DNA from: Episyrphus balteatus
Taxonomy: Eukaryota > Arthropoda > Insecta > Diptera > Syrphidae
Length of the DNA: 64,000 nt
Assembly: GCF_945859705.1 (NCBI RefSeq)
Contig: NC_079137.1
Span: 76,158,277-76,222,276 of the forward strand
Direction of reading: 5' to 3'
Below the pieces are notes generated by a model. The model did no database searches and was not told the DNA's origin. It worked only from the letters and a program-made list of their open reading frames with translations. Within the stretch, counting starts at the first letter, position 1; each line of letters opens with the position of its first letter. Shown here piece after piece: positions 37,692 to 50,029 of the stretch. Made by a program: the position numbers and the translations under genes.

Positions 37692-38177
37692 TGACATATT
37701 ATTGTATGTTTTTTTTTTTTGAAAAAAAAAAAAACGGAATATAGAATCCAATAATTATAATTTGTACAAAAAGCTAAAAAAAACCTCATTTTTCATTTCT
37801 TATTAGGTACAAGAATTGATTCCAAAGTCAACTTAGTTTTGAAAAATTCAGTTTTGTCCATCATCCATTCAATCCATTCGCAGTGGTGCGTCGGATTTAA
37901 TGGCGAAACCCATTTTTTTTTTACTCTAAACTTTATTTTTGATTTAGTATACATAAAAAAACCTTTTCCAGAGAGAAGACATTCATACCTATGCAATATT
38001 TCATGAAATATGTGTTTGAATTTCTTCTTTCCATTATGGGAAAGAAACTAAGATCAATTCGAAAATTATTTTAAGAATTTTAGATTCTTGCTTGTAATTT
38101 TAAATGTGACAATCAATGAAATAAAAAAAAAAACTAAAATGTAACATTAGAACTTACTTTTTGCAATAAATAAATGT

Positions 38178-38276
38178 CTACACCCAAAAACAAAACACCC
38201 TTTCACCCTTTCACATGAAGAAAATGTATAGACCATTGATTTTATAGGACTTATCGCAGATTTTCCTTGCTTTAAA
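38178..38276 (-). repeat. Single diverged copy of the ~155-bp unit found at 60-61.6 kb
   Basis: On the minus strand it reads TCTGCGATAAGTCCTATAAA, AATCAATGGT and a doubled GTGAAAGGGTG, matching TCCGCGATAAGTCCGATAAA and the GAAAGGGTGTTTT anchor in the array at 60147-61590. It abuts family A copy 4. Confidence 0.65.
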
Positions 38277-38282
38277 AAAAGA

Positions 38283-39831
38283 GGTTGTCTGTAAAGCCGA
38301 TTTACGGACGATTATTTTACATGGTAATGTCGTCAGAAAAAAGGTTGTGTGCTTTTGTTTAAAATGAGTCAATTGAAGCGTTTACTTATTTCAAACAATC
38401 ATAATTTACAAGAAAAAGCTAAAAAAAAATACCTTTTTTATTTTCTCATTATGTATATGTATTAATTTTTTTATTTTAAAAGCTTACAAAAAAAATTCTG
38501 CAATTTAAAAGCCAAGTATTTCTTCTTAAGAATAAAACCATTTTTTTAAATTTTTACAATGCGAAAAAAGTATAAAAATAATTTATTGAAAACAATCATT
38601 TTCATAAAAAAAAGCAACAAAAAAACATGAATTTTTATCTTCTCACATCATTAATTCCATTTTTTCCCTTACAACATATAAAAAATTTTATACCATCTGA
38701 AAGCTTATTGCCTTAGCTCAAAATATATATATCGATCAGGTCTATAAGACATCTACAAAAAGAGCTAAAATTTTTTGAACTCGATCAAATTTCATTAAAA
38801 AAGCAAAAAAAACATTTATTTTTATGTTTTCAGGCTATGGAATCAATTTTTTTGTTTGACAACCTATCAATCTCATTTCAAAGATGCCTACAAGAGAAGT
38901 TAGAATTTTTTAAAGTCAACCATGTCGAATCAGACTGAGATTACGGTACTTCCCACACTGGTGGCTGTTCGGGGGGAAACAGATCTCCACTGGTGTTTTG
39001 AGGTTTTTCGCAAGTTTCTTGATTTAACATTGTGTAGCTTGTAGTTAGTCTACCGTTATGTGTGATATACCAAATGAAAGGTAATTGTATCAGGATGCTC
39101 ATAAAAGTTTAATAAAATTTCTATCTGCTCTTGGTCAAAAGTTATAACCTGTTGAATTCTAAAATTTTATTTTACCTTTATCTCAAAATTGTGTTTACGA
39201 AAATGATTGAAACTTCACACACATTTAGTCTTGGTCATGGTCTATCATTATTCGCTATACTTTATTCCTGTATCTATTCAAGAAAAAAGATAAAAATAAA
39301 AAACGATGAAAATCATTCAAAAACGGTAAAAAAACGTGTTTTTTAAAAACTTGTTTCTTCCGTTATTCAGTCAAAATTCACTAAACGATATGAATTTTTT
39401 GCACATGTATGCATAAGGCCTACATGTCCTATAAATTTGAGATTTTTTGAACGCTCCAAAAAAAAAAAAGCTTAAAATCAAAAACTACCAAAAAAAAAAC
39501 CCAAAAAACAAGGTGTTTTTCAAAAATTCATATTTCGAAACGCAGAGTGTTGGAAAAAAATCCGTATTAGACGCCTAATTTTTTTTCCCTCATCTTTCAC
39601 CTGGCACTTTTAGAAATGTCAACAAAAAAATTTTCCCTACCCAAAATCATCATTTTGTCATAGCCCCAACACGTGTACAATGTTCAAATAAAACGTTTTT
39701 TCTTAAATACAGTTATTCTTAAATTAGTCTCATCTATTTATAGCAAAAAAAAATCAACTCTCTACAATTTTGCGTTTAGATTTTAGCCCAAATTTCATCT
39801 TTCCGTTTCACCCCTGTTTACCCTACTAAAT
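38283..39831 (+). mobile_element. Family A repeat, copy 4 (3'-truncated)
   Basis: Carries the family start GGTTGTCTGTAAAGCCG and runs through all internal blocks to CCCTGTTTACCCTACTAAAT, then stops short of the terminal hairpin. Its CACCTGGCACTTTTAG and CCAACACGTGTAC stretches match the copy at 17311-18374 and differ from copies 1 and 3, showing two subfamilies. Confidence 0.78.
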
Positions 39832-39853
39832 ATCGTAAAAAGCATTATCAATG

Positions 39854-39876
39854 GAGTCACTGTGGCGTATGCGTAA
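39854..39876 (+). repeat. GGTCACTGTGGCGTATGCG motif, copy 2
   Basis: AGTCACTGTGGCGTATGCGTA followed by a T-run, 20 bp after the truncated end of family A copy 4. Confidence 0.65.
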
Positions 39877-41837
39877 CATTTTTTTTTATTATTATTATTA
39901 TGTTTTTGTATGAAATTTCTACAAAATATTTAATTTTTTATATTCTACACCAAAATATTATTTAAACAACTGTCAACTAATGGAACAGCATAATGATGAT
40001 GATAAAACAAAAAAAAAAAAATTTTTCAATTTTTCTTATCAAAGCTCTTAATTTTCCAGGGCCTTGTTATTTACCATTAGGTGGTATGTTGACATAATTT
40101 GACTCTTCAACTTATTTTTACTGTTTTCAAAAAATAATTTTCCTTTAAATGACGCAAACAAGTAAATAAAAAAAAAAATTCCTCAACACTTCATAAATAA
40201 AATATCTGCCACTCCAGCATAAAAATTAAAAAAAAAACTAACTTAAAAATTATAAAGCCTTTTTTTTCTAGCCCTACGGGTTCACAAAGTCTGTAAACAT
40301 AAAAATCTTTCCCTTCTCTTCATCCATCCAATGCACTGTCAAAAAAATGTTTAATTACATCACCGAGAAAAACTAATTTTAACTTTTGGTGCACAATTTT
40401 GCGCACAAAACAAAATATCTTTTTTTTTTTATTTTTTCAACTACTTTTGTTGTTGTTGTGTTTATTTTTTAAGGGATTGAGTAAAAGTTTAAGTATTTTA
40501 TTATTTTTTTGTACCAAAAAAAACTATGATTTTATTGGTGACATGGTAAAGGTATATGGAAGAAAAGCTGTGTGCTGCAGGGTATAACTTTACGTTATAC
40601 AACTCCTACAACTTGAAAGGAAGTTACTCCAACAAGTAAATGCAACTAAGATGAAAAAAAAAACTTATAGTAAAACGACATAAACAGTAAATATCCAGTA
40701 AAACGCCTGTTTATGAAAACGTCTGGCAGTTTTAATTACGCCAAAAGGATTTTGTCTTCTTCTTCCAAGTCAGGCAGCAGAGCTTTTTTGTTGTTCCTAT
40801 ATAGTTTCTTGTGCTCTCTGGCTCCTTGGGTTTCTTCTGGATATGGCTTCGAACAGACGACGGGCTGTGTTCATTGGGTTTTGTATATGGAAGAATATAT
40901 AAAGAAAGAAAATTCCCTCCGACAACGACGACACATTTTAAGGATATGTTATCCTTTTATAATATTGCACTCACATTGAAAAGAATTTCTTTCTTTAGCG
41001 GGTGTTCCAGTGCTGCCAGTTTTGTGTGTGTTGTCGGTGCAGTCTGGCTTCCACACACACACACAAACAAAATGCACACATAAAATGCATCGCTGGTTAA
41101 ATTCAAAGGTGCACCCAGAAAATGCACAGGAGAATATGTGTGCTACTTCCCAATTTTGTTTGGTCTACCTACTCTCTCCTGCCATTCACCCTAACCATCA
41201 GCAAGCACCATAACCAACATCCGAACAGGATCCTGGTGGAAGTTTCAAACAGAGTTTGGGAGAAGTTGGTAGTCGGTAGTGAGTGGAGTAAAGCAGGGCG
41301 AGTAATTTAATAGTTATTCATCAGGAAAACTGCAATGCAGGCATAATGGGCCTCGGGAAATTGTATGCGCAGTCTTCCTGCACGAAAGAGTTGGGAATTT
41401 TAGCAGGTAGAACGAACACCAGTCTTTGCTCTGCCTGCTTGATTCGTCCTAAAACGATGAATGAACAATATATAAATCCTCGTTGTAAAATTGTAAGTAG
41501 CACAAAAACGGAATGAATAGAAAGTCAATGTTTAGGCTCATCGTGGCATATTATGAGCACATAGAATTCTCCTTAATGGAAAACTTCTATATATTTTAAG
41601 GAAGCCATAAATGTTAGTCTAACAAAAACAACAACGACGACAACAACGACACGATTAGAAGGAACTTGATGCAAATGCGTGTAAGGTTTTTGTTTTTGTT
41701 GTTGGATTCAGGAAGCCGTTTATTTCTATGAGTGACCTAGTTTTTGTCTAGAGACAAACGAAATGGCTAGTGACAAACAGCAGATAACGATTGTGAATGA
41801 TCATTTTAGCAGCAAAAATATTTATATTACGTTGTGG
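39877..41837. other. Non-coding stretch between family A and family B copies
   Basis: A/T-rich to about 40690, then more complex to 41720 with CACACACAC and ACAACGACGACAACAACGAC simple repeats. No exon recognised. Confidence 0.45.
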
Positions 41838-42590
41838 TACCTAAGCGGATGGACCGATTAATGTTAAACTTGGTATGGAGCGTTATTTGGCGACTTTCCA
41901 GAGTGGTTTTTGGAATTAATTTTTTTGGACCAAAAATAACGGTACTTGTCATATAGCGAATTTAGTAAAATTGAAATATCTCGAAAACGGACAATTTTGT
42001 TTAAAAAATTCAAATGTAAGTTTTAAGCTAAGCTCTATTTTTTAATGAAAAATATTTTTTTGAAAATTATTATTAATGGCAGGTATAGAACCGTTTTGTT
42101 CAAATCCGATTATCTCCGAAACTGCTTATTCGATTTCAACGAAACTTTTTGTGAAGAAGCATTTATATAATTTAAATATAAACCAAAAATAAACTTTCCA
42201 AAAAAAAAAATTTTGGATTTTTAAAAAAAATTTGAAATTTTTTTTTTGAAAAATCAAATTTTCGAAAACGGGACATTAAATTTTTTTTTGAAATTTTGTT
42301 TTTAGATGTTGATTAGTGATTCCTACAAAATGGCATGCCAATTTTATTTTAAAACTTTTTTTTTCCAAAAAATTAGTTTTTTTAAAAAACGGCTCTACCG
42401 ATTTTGAAAATTTTTTTTTTCTAAAAATTATAAAAACTGCATACTTGTTTTGGAGGGCAATTTGATTTCAGATTTTATTTTATTTTTTTTTTTAAACGAA
42501 TTTTTTTTTCAAATTTCTATATAAAAAGTTTTAAAAATTTAAGCAACTTTAACTCTAAAAGCAAGTTCGTGCGACCCAGTCGTGCATTTT
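41838..42590 (-). mobile_element. Family B repeat, copy 3 (inverted, 3'-truncated)
   Basis: On the minus strand the start reads AAATGCACGACTGGGTCGCAC (42590 downward) and the body carries the typical segments as far as a CCATCCGCTTAGG block, just before where the GACA tract would lie. The tract and the 3' end are missing. Confidence 0.7.
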
Positions 42591-42652
42591 ACTTAATTAA
42601 CATAGGAAACAGTTCAAGTGAAATGAGTTTAGCATGAAAAGTATAAAATATG

Positions 42653-42679
42653 TAAATAAATAAATAAATAAATAAATAC
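42653..42679 (+). repeat. (AAAT)n microsatellite
   Basis: About seven AAAT units, just outside family B copy 3. Confidence 0.85.
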
Positions 42680-43199
42680 ATAGGTTTAAAAAAAATTGGA
42701 TCAGCCATTGAAAAGATATAAGTGATTAACTAAAAAATATGCCATTACGAGCTTGTTTGTAAGAAAAACCCCATAAAAGTATTTTTATAAGAATATGAAT
42801 GAGAGTTAAGCGTACAAAGCTCATTGGAATTATTTTGGATATAAAATTCATATTCGAGAAAATTGTAACATTTCAAGATATACGGGAGGTTTTCAATAAA
42901 CGCACTTTTTATTGCCTAGTACAGAAATTGGGACTTTTGTTGACTTAAGCTCAGTGAAGCTATCGTTGTTGTTATTTTATATGAAAAGAAATCTCATATG
43001 GATTATTTAGTGCAAAAACACAATTGTTTAATTTTGATGGTCTAAAAACAATACGTTTTCGTCTTTGGGAGGGTTTAAAAAACCAACTAGCTCTGCGATT
43101 ATTACATTTTCATGAACCATGGCCAGCTTTAAAGTTCATTTAAGAAATGAGAAAACGACCATACCTACAAGCGATAGAAAATTATATGAGAAAATAATA

Positions 43200-43222
43200 T
43201 TACGCATACACCACAGTGACCC
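43200..43222 (-). repeat. GGTCACTGTGGCGTATGCG motif, copy 3 (inverted)
   Basis: On the minus strand GGTCACTGTGGTGTATGCGTA. It faces copy 2 across 3.35 kb, but no flanking duplication was seen, so the pair is not called as one element. Confidence 0.65.
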
Positions 43223-43439
43223 TACAATTATTCTATTTGTCACTACTTGGATACAATTTTGCAATAAAGAGCAAAATCTAATATGAGCCAGTGTGGATTA
43301 ACTGATTGTGGTGAATTTTTGAAAAGGTAATTCGAAAAAAAAAAAATATTTTCATAACAATTAAAAACAAAACAAAAAACTACAACATTTAAGAGCCAAA
43401 ATAGTGTGAACAAATTAAAAAACCATTGAATATCGGTTT

Positions 43440-44430
43440 TAGAATATCAAAATTTGTTTTAACGATTTATAAAATACAGATATATTTTTGATCCATTTTA
43501 TTAGCGAGAGCTGTCGTAGAACCGTTTGTTTTTTTTTTTAATTTTTGACTTTCTAGTCAACAAACAACTTAACCGATTTTAATGAAACGAATTTTTTCAC
43601 GAAAGTATTTTAGTTATCTTTGTTTAAGAAATAAGAAAAAATATCCAAAATATCAACTTGGAACAAAAGAATTTATTTCAGAATCAGTTTTTCAAAACTT
43701 ATCAATGAATTTTCTTGAAACTTTGTTTTAGTTTGTGGATTAATAATTACTTCAGAACTAGATATCTAAGTTTTTTTTTTAATGTTTAACATTTTTTATA
43801 ATCACAAAATTAAAAAAAAAAAAAAAAAAACAGCTCTTACAATTTTCAAAGTAAAATTTCCAAAAAATTGTACCGTTATAAACGGTACCTGCAATAAAAC
43901 TGTTTTTTTTTTTTATTTATGAATTTCTCATAAACGATCTCAATTAAAATTTGTATAAAAAAATGGTAAGAAAATCGTTTTATAAAGGACTTACAAAATT
44001 GTCAAAAAAACACATTTTTGGATTTTTTACAAAAATTTGTGTGATATTACCTTTCCTGTTTACTTAATCTTTTGCTTACACATTTTACTGCCAAAAAAGC
44101 AATTTAAATTAAGCTCAAAATTAATTCTAATTTTATACGAGATTTTGATATAGCAAGAATGTACTAGCGAGATTTTTTTCCTAAAAAGCGATAAGGCTTG
44201 TTTTTTTTGTCAAAAAATGCCAAATTTTGTTTTAAGAGATTTTAATTTGCAATCAATCGTACCACTCCCTTTTTTTTTTTTTGAAAAATCCATTTTTTGA
44301 AAACCTGTTTATGAATTGTATCAGAACTTTGTTTAAATGCGTTGAATAATATTTTCATTAATACAAACTTTTTTTTTTGAAAACTGTAAGAAAATTTTTA
44401 TTATTCATTTTTTTTATACGATCCACAGAT
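43440..44430 (-). mobile_element. Degenerate family B-like stretch
   Basis: A/T-rich sequence with blocks such as CCGTTATAAACGGTACCTGC and CCGATTTTAATGAAACGA typical of the family B body. No ends can be identified. It lies just downstream of the coiled-coil gene. Confidence 0.4.
44398..44403 (-). terminator. Possible polyadenylation signal of the coiled-coil gene
   Basis: AATAAA on the minus strand, 167 nt past the stop codon. In sequence this A/T-rich such hexamers occur by chance, so support is weak. Confidence 0.35.
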
Positions 44431-44569
44431 TGTTTTACGATTTTTTCAGTAACAAATTTTCTATCTCACTATTAACTTCATGGTACTTACATCTTGGGAA
44501 GTTAAAAATAAAATCAAAAAAATTAAAAGAAGCCCCCATTTAAATAAAACGCAATTCTTGTTACTATAC

Positions 44570-44725
44570 TTATTCGAATGTATTTTCCTCGTGTATGCTA
44601 CTTTTCAATGATCTTATAAATAACTGTAAATTTCGCCTCAAGACCTCCTTTTCTATCTCATCAAAGTTAGATTCATTCATTATACATTGCGTTGCGCAAC
44701 CAAGTGCTTCCTTTAGCTTAAAGAT
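44570..44725 (-). CDS. Coiled-coil gene, terminal exon 3 (residues 203-253)
   Basis: Joined in phase 0 after the acceptor GCCAATTTGTGAAG. It reads IFKLKEALGCATQC and ends at TAA 44572-44570. The choice of this AG over the next one (6 nt later, after TTTAAG) rests on the helix continuing in register and is the least certain junction. Confidence 0.75.
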   Translation of the reverse strand: MFKLKEALGCATQCIMNESNFDEIEKEVLRRNLQLFIRSLKSSIHEENTFE

Positions 44726-45532
44726 CTTCACAAATTGGCCAAAAAATGAAAAAAGAAGAAAATAACAAACAAAAGAAAGTAGGTAGTAGTAAATTGTAAA
44801 ATACAAAGGCAACTTCTAGGATTAACCACCACACAAAAACCCATCTTACCTCTCGATTCTTGTTCGCATGAAGCCTCAAATACTTGCAGCACAATTGCTC
44901 GACACGTTTCTGGGTGCCCTTGTATTCATCCATTAAACTGTCGTACTTGGCTTGAAGCATCTCAATTTCGCATTGCGTCTCCCTTAGTTTCGTATCCTTC
45001 TTTACCAGTTGCCTATGGCATTTTTTATATGACATGGATAGCTCATGATATCTAGCGAAGAACGAAAGGATGATGAATACACACATACACACACAAGGAT
45101 GAAAAAAAAAAAAAGAATTTTTACGAACCTGTGTTGCATCAAAAGCGGACTAATTGACTCGAACGCATCAATGGATGGTCTTGAGTGACGCCAACGGGAC
45201 CATTCCATTGAACCAGCAGAATCCTCTGACAACGACGACGACCTTTCTGATGACGACGAGTCAACACAACGAATTAGCTTGGCCAATCGTTGATTGCGGC
45301 TACGTTCTACGTCCAAGGATGTCCTTAGATCTAGAAGTTGTTCGCTTTGGGCATGCATTGTTGTCCGTAGATTGAGTTCGTTACGATGATGTTCCATCAA
45401 GTTTAGTTGAAGCTCGGTTATGGTTGAGTGGATGTCTTCTAAGATAAAAATATTGTTCTCTGACTGTTGTGATGAGAAATACAATGATGTTGTTGATGGA
45501 TTGACCCTTATTTTAGATGATGATGATGACAT
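44570..45532 (-). CDS. Coiled-coil protein of unknown function, 3 exons
   Basis: Minus-strand exons 45532-45129, 45051-44850 and 44725-44570 join to 762 nt, 253 residues plus TAA. Junctions: CACAG|GTTCGT, CGCTAG|ATATC, CGAGAG|GTAAGA (strong donor) and GTGAAG|ATCTTT; the phases agree (2 then 0). The first region is Ser-rich (1-30). Residues about 35-90 form a heptad-like helix (ITELQLNLMEHHRNELNLR, then LLDLRTSLDVERSRNQRL). A Ser/Glu linker (about 92-112) follows, then a second coiled coil at about 136-205 (KDTKLRETQCEIEMLQAKYD, KRVEQLCCKYLRLHANKNRE). The C-terminus (203-253) is helical and charged. No signal peptide or membrane segment is visible. Such layouts occur in centrosomal, Golgi-tether and cytoskeletal adaptor proteins, but I recognise no family. 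A GTAAGT at 45597-45592 upstream of the ATG may be a 5' UTR intron donor. AATAAA on this strand at 44403-44398 is a possible polyadenylation signal. Confidence 0.85.
44850..45051 (-). CDS. Coiled-coil gene, exon 2 (residues 135-202)
   Basis: A 202-nt exon after a TTCGCTAG acceptor, completing the Arg codon and opening YHELSMSYKKCHRQL. It encodes most of the second coiled coil and closes with GAG|GTAAGA in phase 0. Intron 1 is 77 bp and intron 2 is 124 bp. Confidence 0.85.
45129..45532 (-). CDS. Coiled-coil gene, exon 1 (residues 1-135)
   Basis: Begins at ATG 45532-45530, the first Met of the frame, followed by a run of serines. It ends CACAG before the donor GTTCGT, leaving AG of a split Arg codon. 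Normal codon use and lack of A/T runs distinguish it from its surroundings. Confidence 0.83.
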
Positions 45533-45891
45533 TCTTTAATTTCTCATTTGGATGCGAGATGTGTGATGTTATGTGGGACAAATATAAAACTTACGCGGAA
45601 AACTATTTTAATAAAAGAACGACCGTTTATTGTCAAATAAGTTTGACATAAAAAAAATAATAAAAACAAATAAACTGAAAAATGAAATTGAGGGCAAGGA
45701 AATTTGTTTAAATTTTCAAGAACATTTTTGAAGTGGAATTTGAAGAAAAATATTAAAATAAAATGCACTAACTTGGTCTTAATCAGAGTTGTAAGAAATT
45801 TTTTTTTTTTGTAAATGTATTGGTTTTCCATTATAAATTAAAAAAAATATATATTGCAACTGAAATAAATTTACATTGAAAAAAAAGTATT

Positions 45892-46980
45892 AAAGCTGAT
45901 TAACGGACAAGAATTTTTTTCCTTTTCTCATTATACCAATTTTTCTATATGAAAAGCTTACAAAAAATTACACTATTCAAAAGTTTAATATTTTTTTCTA
46001 AAGAATAAAGCCATATTTAAATTTCTAAAATGCGTAAAAGTTATAATAATAATTTATTGAAAACAATCATTTTTCATGAAAAAGGTAAAAAAATAAAACT
46101 TTTTTTTGTTTTAAAACCATTAAATTTTATACCATCTGTTGTTGCCTATTGTTTCAGCTCAAAATATTCATATCAACCATGTCTGCATAACATCTACAAA
46201 AAGAGCTAGAATATTTTGAACCCAATCAATTTTCATAAAAAAAAGCAAGAAAATCAATCTTCTTTTACTTCAATTACATTAAAGTCCAATTTTTTAAAAT
46301 GACAACCTAAAATAAAGTGTATATCATCTGAAAGCTTATTATTTCACTTTTTATATGATGCTGCAATCATATTTCTACGAGACCTACAAAAAAAGTAAGA
46401 ATTTTTTTAAAGCCAAATCGAAATTTCAAACTGAGATGGTGGCTGGTCATGGGCAACAGGTGTTTTGATGTGTTTCTAAAGTTTTTAATCCATCATTGTA
46501 TAGATTGTAGTAAATGTACCGTTATGTGTGATATATCAAATGAAAGATAATACTATCAGCATGCTCAATAAAGTTAAATAAAAGTTTGATCTGCTCTAGA
46601 TCAAAAGAAAGAACTTGTTGAAAAATCGAACTTTATTTTACCGTTATCTCAAAATTGTGAACACAAAATTGATTGTAATATATTCCTGTCTATTATCTTT
46701 CAACAGTATAAATTTTATTCATTGAAGAAGAAACGATAAAAATTAAAAAAAAAAAACGGTTAAAAACGGTCAACAAACTTGGGACAAGAAAACTAGTTTT
46801 TCCCGTTATTCGTTCAAAAACCATTAAAGAATACCAATTTTTTGCAGATGCAAAACAAATTCAACTTCCTACAACGTTACTTTTACAAAATAGCCACTTT
46901 TTTGCAATTTTGTTTTACCCTATTTACCCTTCATTAATATTTAACTTTAGGTTAATTTCTTTCAAATAAGTTTTCCAATT
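45892..46980 (+). mobile_element. Family A repeat, copy 5 (degenerate)
   Basis: Recognised by the ordered blocks for AAAAGCTTACAAAAAATTA, TTTATTGAAAACAATCATTTT, GGGCAACAGGTGTTTTGATG, TTACCGTTATCTCAAAATTG and GTTTTACCC. Divergent, with deletions and no terminal hairpin. Limits are approximate. Confidence 0.65.
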
Positions 46981-47056
46981 GAAATGTAAAGGTAAATGTA
47001 ATTTAACAAAAAAAAAAAAAAATAATGTTCAAAGAAAAAAAAAATTTTTTCAAAAA

Positions 47057-47080
47057 GGGACAATGAGGTGTATACGCACT
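47057..47080 (+). repeat. GGTCACTGTGGCGTATGCG motif, copy 4 (diverged)
   Basis: GGGACAATGAGGTGTATACGC followed by ACTTTTTTTTT, shortly after family A copy 5. Confidence 0.5.
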
Positions 47081-50029
47081 TTTTTTTTTAATTTCTCTTT
47101 GCTTGAAATAATATTTTTTTTGGATCTTAATTTTATGGGGCCAACATTTGAATAAAATTTAACAAATTAAACAGGCCAAATGATGACACTAAATGATCCA
47201 AATGGTTTTGGAAAAGAGGGGACTTTCTATCAAATGTTATTCTTATAATCTGAAAATAAGTGAAAAAGATTAAAGAGCTAACCTTTTTATGCTTAAATTT
47301 ATATTTTTATCCTCACACACGATTCCCTTGAGTTCATTTAACTTAATAAAAAAAGTTCCTTTTCCACACACTCACACACACACCAAAGAGATTAAGACTT
47401 TAAAGTTAAATCAAAAAATATTTATCTGAGCAAAGATTAAAAGTTTTATTGCCTTTTACGCAGAATATTAACTTAGTTTTACTCCATGTATATATACAAT
47501 TTTGCAATTATTCTGGTTATAAACTCAAAATCATTTCTCACAATCTCCTTGGCAGTTTTTGAGAAAAAAGAAAAAAAACTTTGCAAAACCAACCCGAAGG
47601 CTAGCTAGTGTATTCCAGAGCCAGAACTAAGGCCAAACGAAAATTTGTGTGATGCCATGAAAATTATTATAAACGACCTCTTGTATCCATTAATTCAAAG
47701 GGCACAAACCACCACACACACACACACACACTCGTCGTATATTCTAAGACTTCCGGTATGCATCCTTCATCTTTGAATGGGGGCAAAAACCAAACCAATT
47801 GGGAAGAGAGAGCAACAAACCCATCGAGATCCAAGCAACAGCCTGCCAGCTAATGAATTTATTCGAAAAGCAAACACCATCAGTTACTCTCAATTCTCAA
47901 ACTCCGCACATTTCCCTCACAGAGGTTAAAAGGAGTTTAAGCAAAGGTATGGTGTATATGTGCGTGTACTCTCAGTGTCGGTATTATATCCTTGTTGCGA
48001 ATCAACACCATCTTTCGCTGAGATTAATTAAAACTAAAATAATTTATACTCCTTATACCAAAGGACCTTCCCCGACTTTTCTTACCTTTATTTTGTTTTA
48101 TACATATCCAAAAACAAAGAGTATGAGAGAGAGAGAGAACAAACTTGTATGGAATGGAAATAATAATTGTAAATTCATTAGCTTACTTCGCCGCCTTCAA
48201 CTTCGATACTCTACTCTATACCGCACTGTCTCACACGTTGTTGGTTGGCAGAAGACTCGACTCGCAGCAGTGATTGCAAAAACCTCCTTTGCATATCTAA
48301 AATATACTCAGACTCACACAAATGGGCCTGCCTTTCCGATACAAAAAGAGAGGCAACAGAAAGTTAGAAGAAGGAACCAAAGGATATAATTGTTACAAAT
48401 ATCCTTTGCAGGCACAAAAAGCCTGGGATATGCATTTTGTTTGCTTTAACCAAACACAAACAATAACTAATCCATAATTTTTCATTTATTATTCTACCCA
48501 CACGCTGTTTCTGTTGCTGTTGCATATGAATAAGGGGTCTCTCTTTTACTCAACCTCATTCGAGGAGAGAGTTGCCCCCGAGAAAGGACCTCACTTCAAT
48601 ATGGCTGAATATTAATTAGTCAGGCATAAACAAAGCCAATGTGTGTGAGAGGTTGGAGTCTTCTCAGACATTCTTTATTGTCGTTGTGTGTGTGTGTGTG
48701 TATAATATCCTGTGCCATTGTGTCTGGTCTGGAAGATCTTTGCTCCCAAAAACTCCTCTACCAATCCACTACACGCCATAAGCAATTCTTTGCAATCCTG
48801 AAAGGTTATTAAATTTATATTTTCCGGGCAAACAAATAAGGAGAGCATTTTTACCAACCAGAGTGAAAGAGACAACGATAGAGAATGTAAACCCAATAAT
48901 AAAAGATAATGGATCCCACATATATGTAGTATATATACAAAGTCCTGAACTCACTCATGACAAAGCCAGGATGTGCAGCAGCTACAACAGCAGCAGCCAG
49001 CATCACCAAGAGAAATCATCAAGAGTAGTGCTTTGGAATTAAAAACTACAAAAAGGATGTAATGAACTTAATGCCATCCTAACGTAACATCACCATCATC
49101 ATCAACCCATGAAAAGGAGTAGTAGAAATAGTGGCAGCAGGAGCATCGTGAGAGCAGGAAAATAAAACTTTTGTTTACAACCATGAACCCTAAGAAAAGG
49201 AAAGAGATAAATGAGAATGTGTGTGTGTGTGTTTGTGTATTTGTAAATGTCCTGGAAGACCAAAAAAAAAAGACGACGAAGACTTAGCTCCTTTAGAAGA
49301 AGAAAATCCCGATTCCGATGATATCCACTTCTTGTACACACGGTTGGGTAATTACCCAGGACAATTTGTGCTCCTTTTATGAGTTATATGGTCTCGGGAT
49401 CGGGTCGGGATGCGATGTTAATGGTAGCAGCAGTGTGTTGTTCGTTCTTCTTGGTTGGTCTTGCTCGTGGTTTTTTAAAGTCAAGAGGAAATATGAATCA
49501 GGCTTCTTATACCTACTTTTTTTTTTGTTAGATGTGATGGAATAAAGCTGGATGAGGATGAAGAAGGCGGAGGTCCTTAAAGAAACGTAAGCTGGCGGAT
49601 AAAAGTCATGATAACTCGTACATGAGTAAGTAACGTGCACCAAGAAGAGTTATACTATAATATGGAATGTGAGGTAGTTTGTCATCTGTTACGATATTGT
49701 TTACAAATAATGGATTATCAGTGTGTACATCGGGGGGCAAAAGCGTTAAGAAAAGTTTTTAAAGAAAAGATTTTCTTCAGACTACATATTCCGAAGAGAC
49801 AAGGATTTGAGTAGAGTTGGTGGAGGATATTGTAAAGAAATGGCCAGATAATAGAGTCATTTTTATGATTGTTTAGAAAGAAGTTTTTTTTGGAATTGAT
49901 TTGTTTTTGATTGGTTTTATATTTGGGTCAAGGAATAGGGTTACAGCGTTGAATACTTAATAAATCTTGTTTTTAAACTGAAGAGTATACACTTGTAAGG
50001 CATTCTTCAAGCTCAAACTTACTGAAGAA
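47081..50029. other. Complex non-coding stretch with CA/TG repeats
   Basis: Contains (CA)n at 47711-47731, AG repeats near 48128, (TG)n near 48684-48702 and 49217-49236, and CAGCAGCAGC-type runs near 48976. A 196-codon open stretch at 47799-48389 has repetitive, biased composition and no family features. Possibly regulatory or intronic. Confidence 0.45.

Noticed and set aside
39854..43222. One 3.4-kb transposon bounded by facing GGTCACTGTGGCGTATGCG motifs
   Set aside because: The flanks show no target duplication, and other copies of the motif occur singly; the interval also contains a separate family B copy.
47799..48389. Longest uninterrupted open stretch, 196 codons, plus strand
   Set aside because: The amino-acid order is low-information, with CA/AG simple-repeat-derived parts (THTNG, MRERENK). 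No domain, helix pattern or splice context; likely chance.
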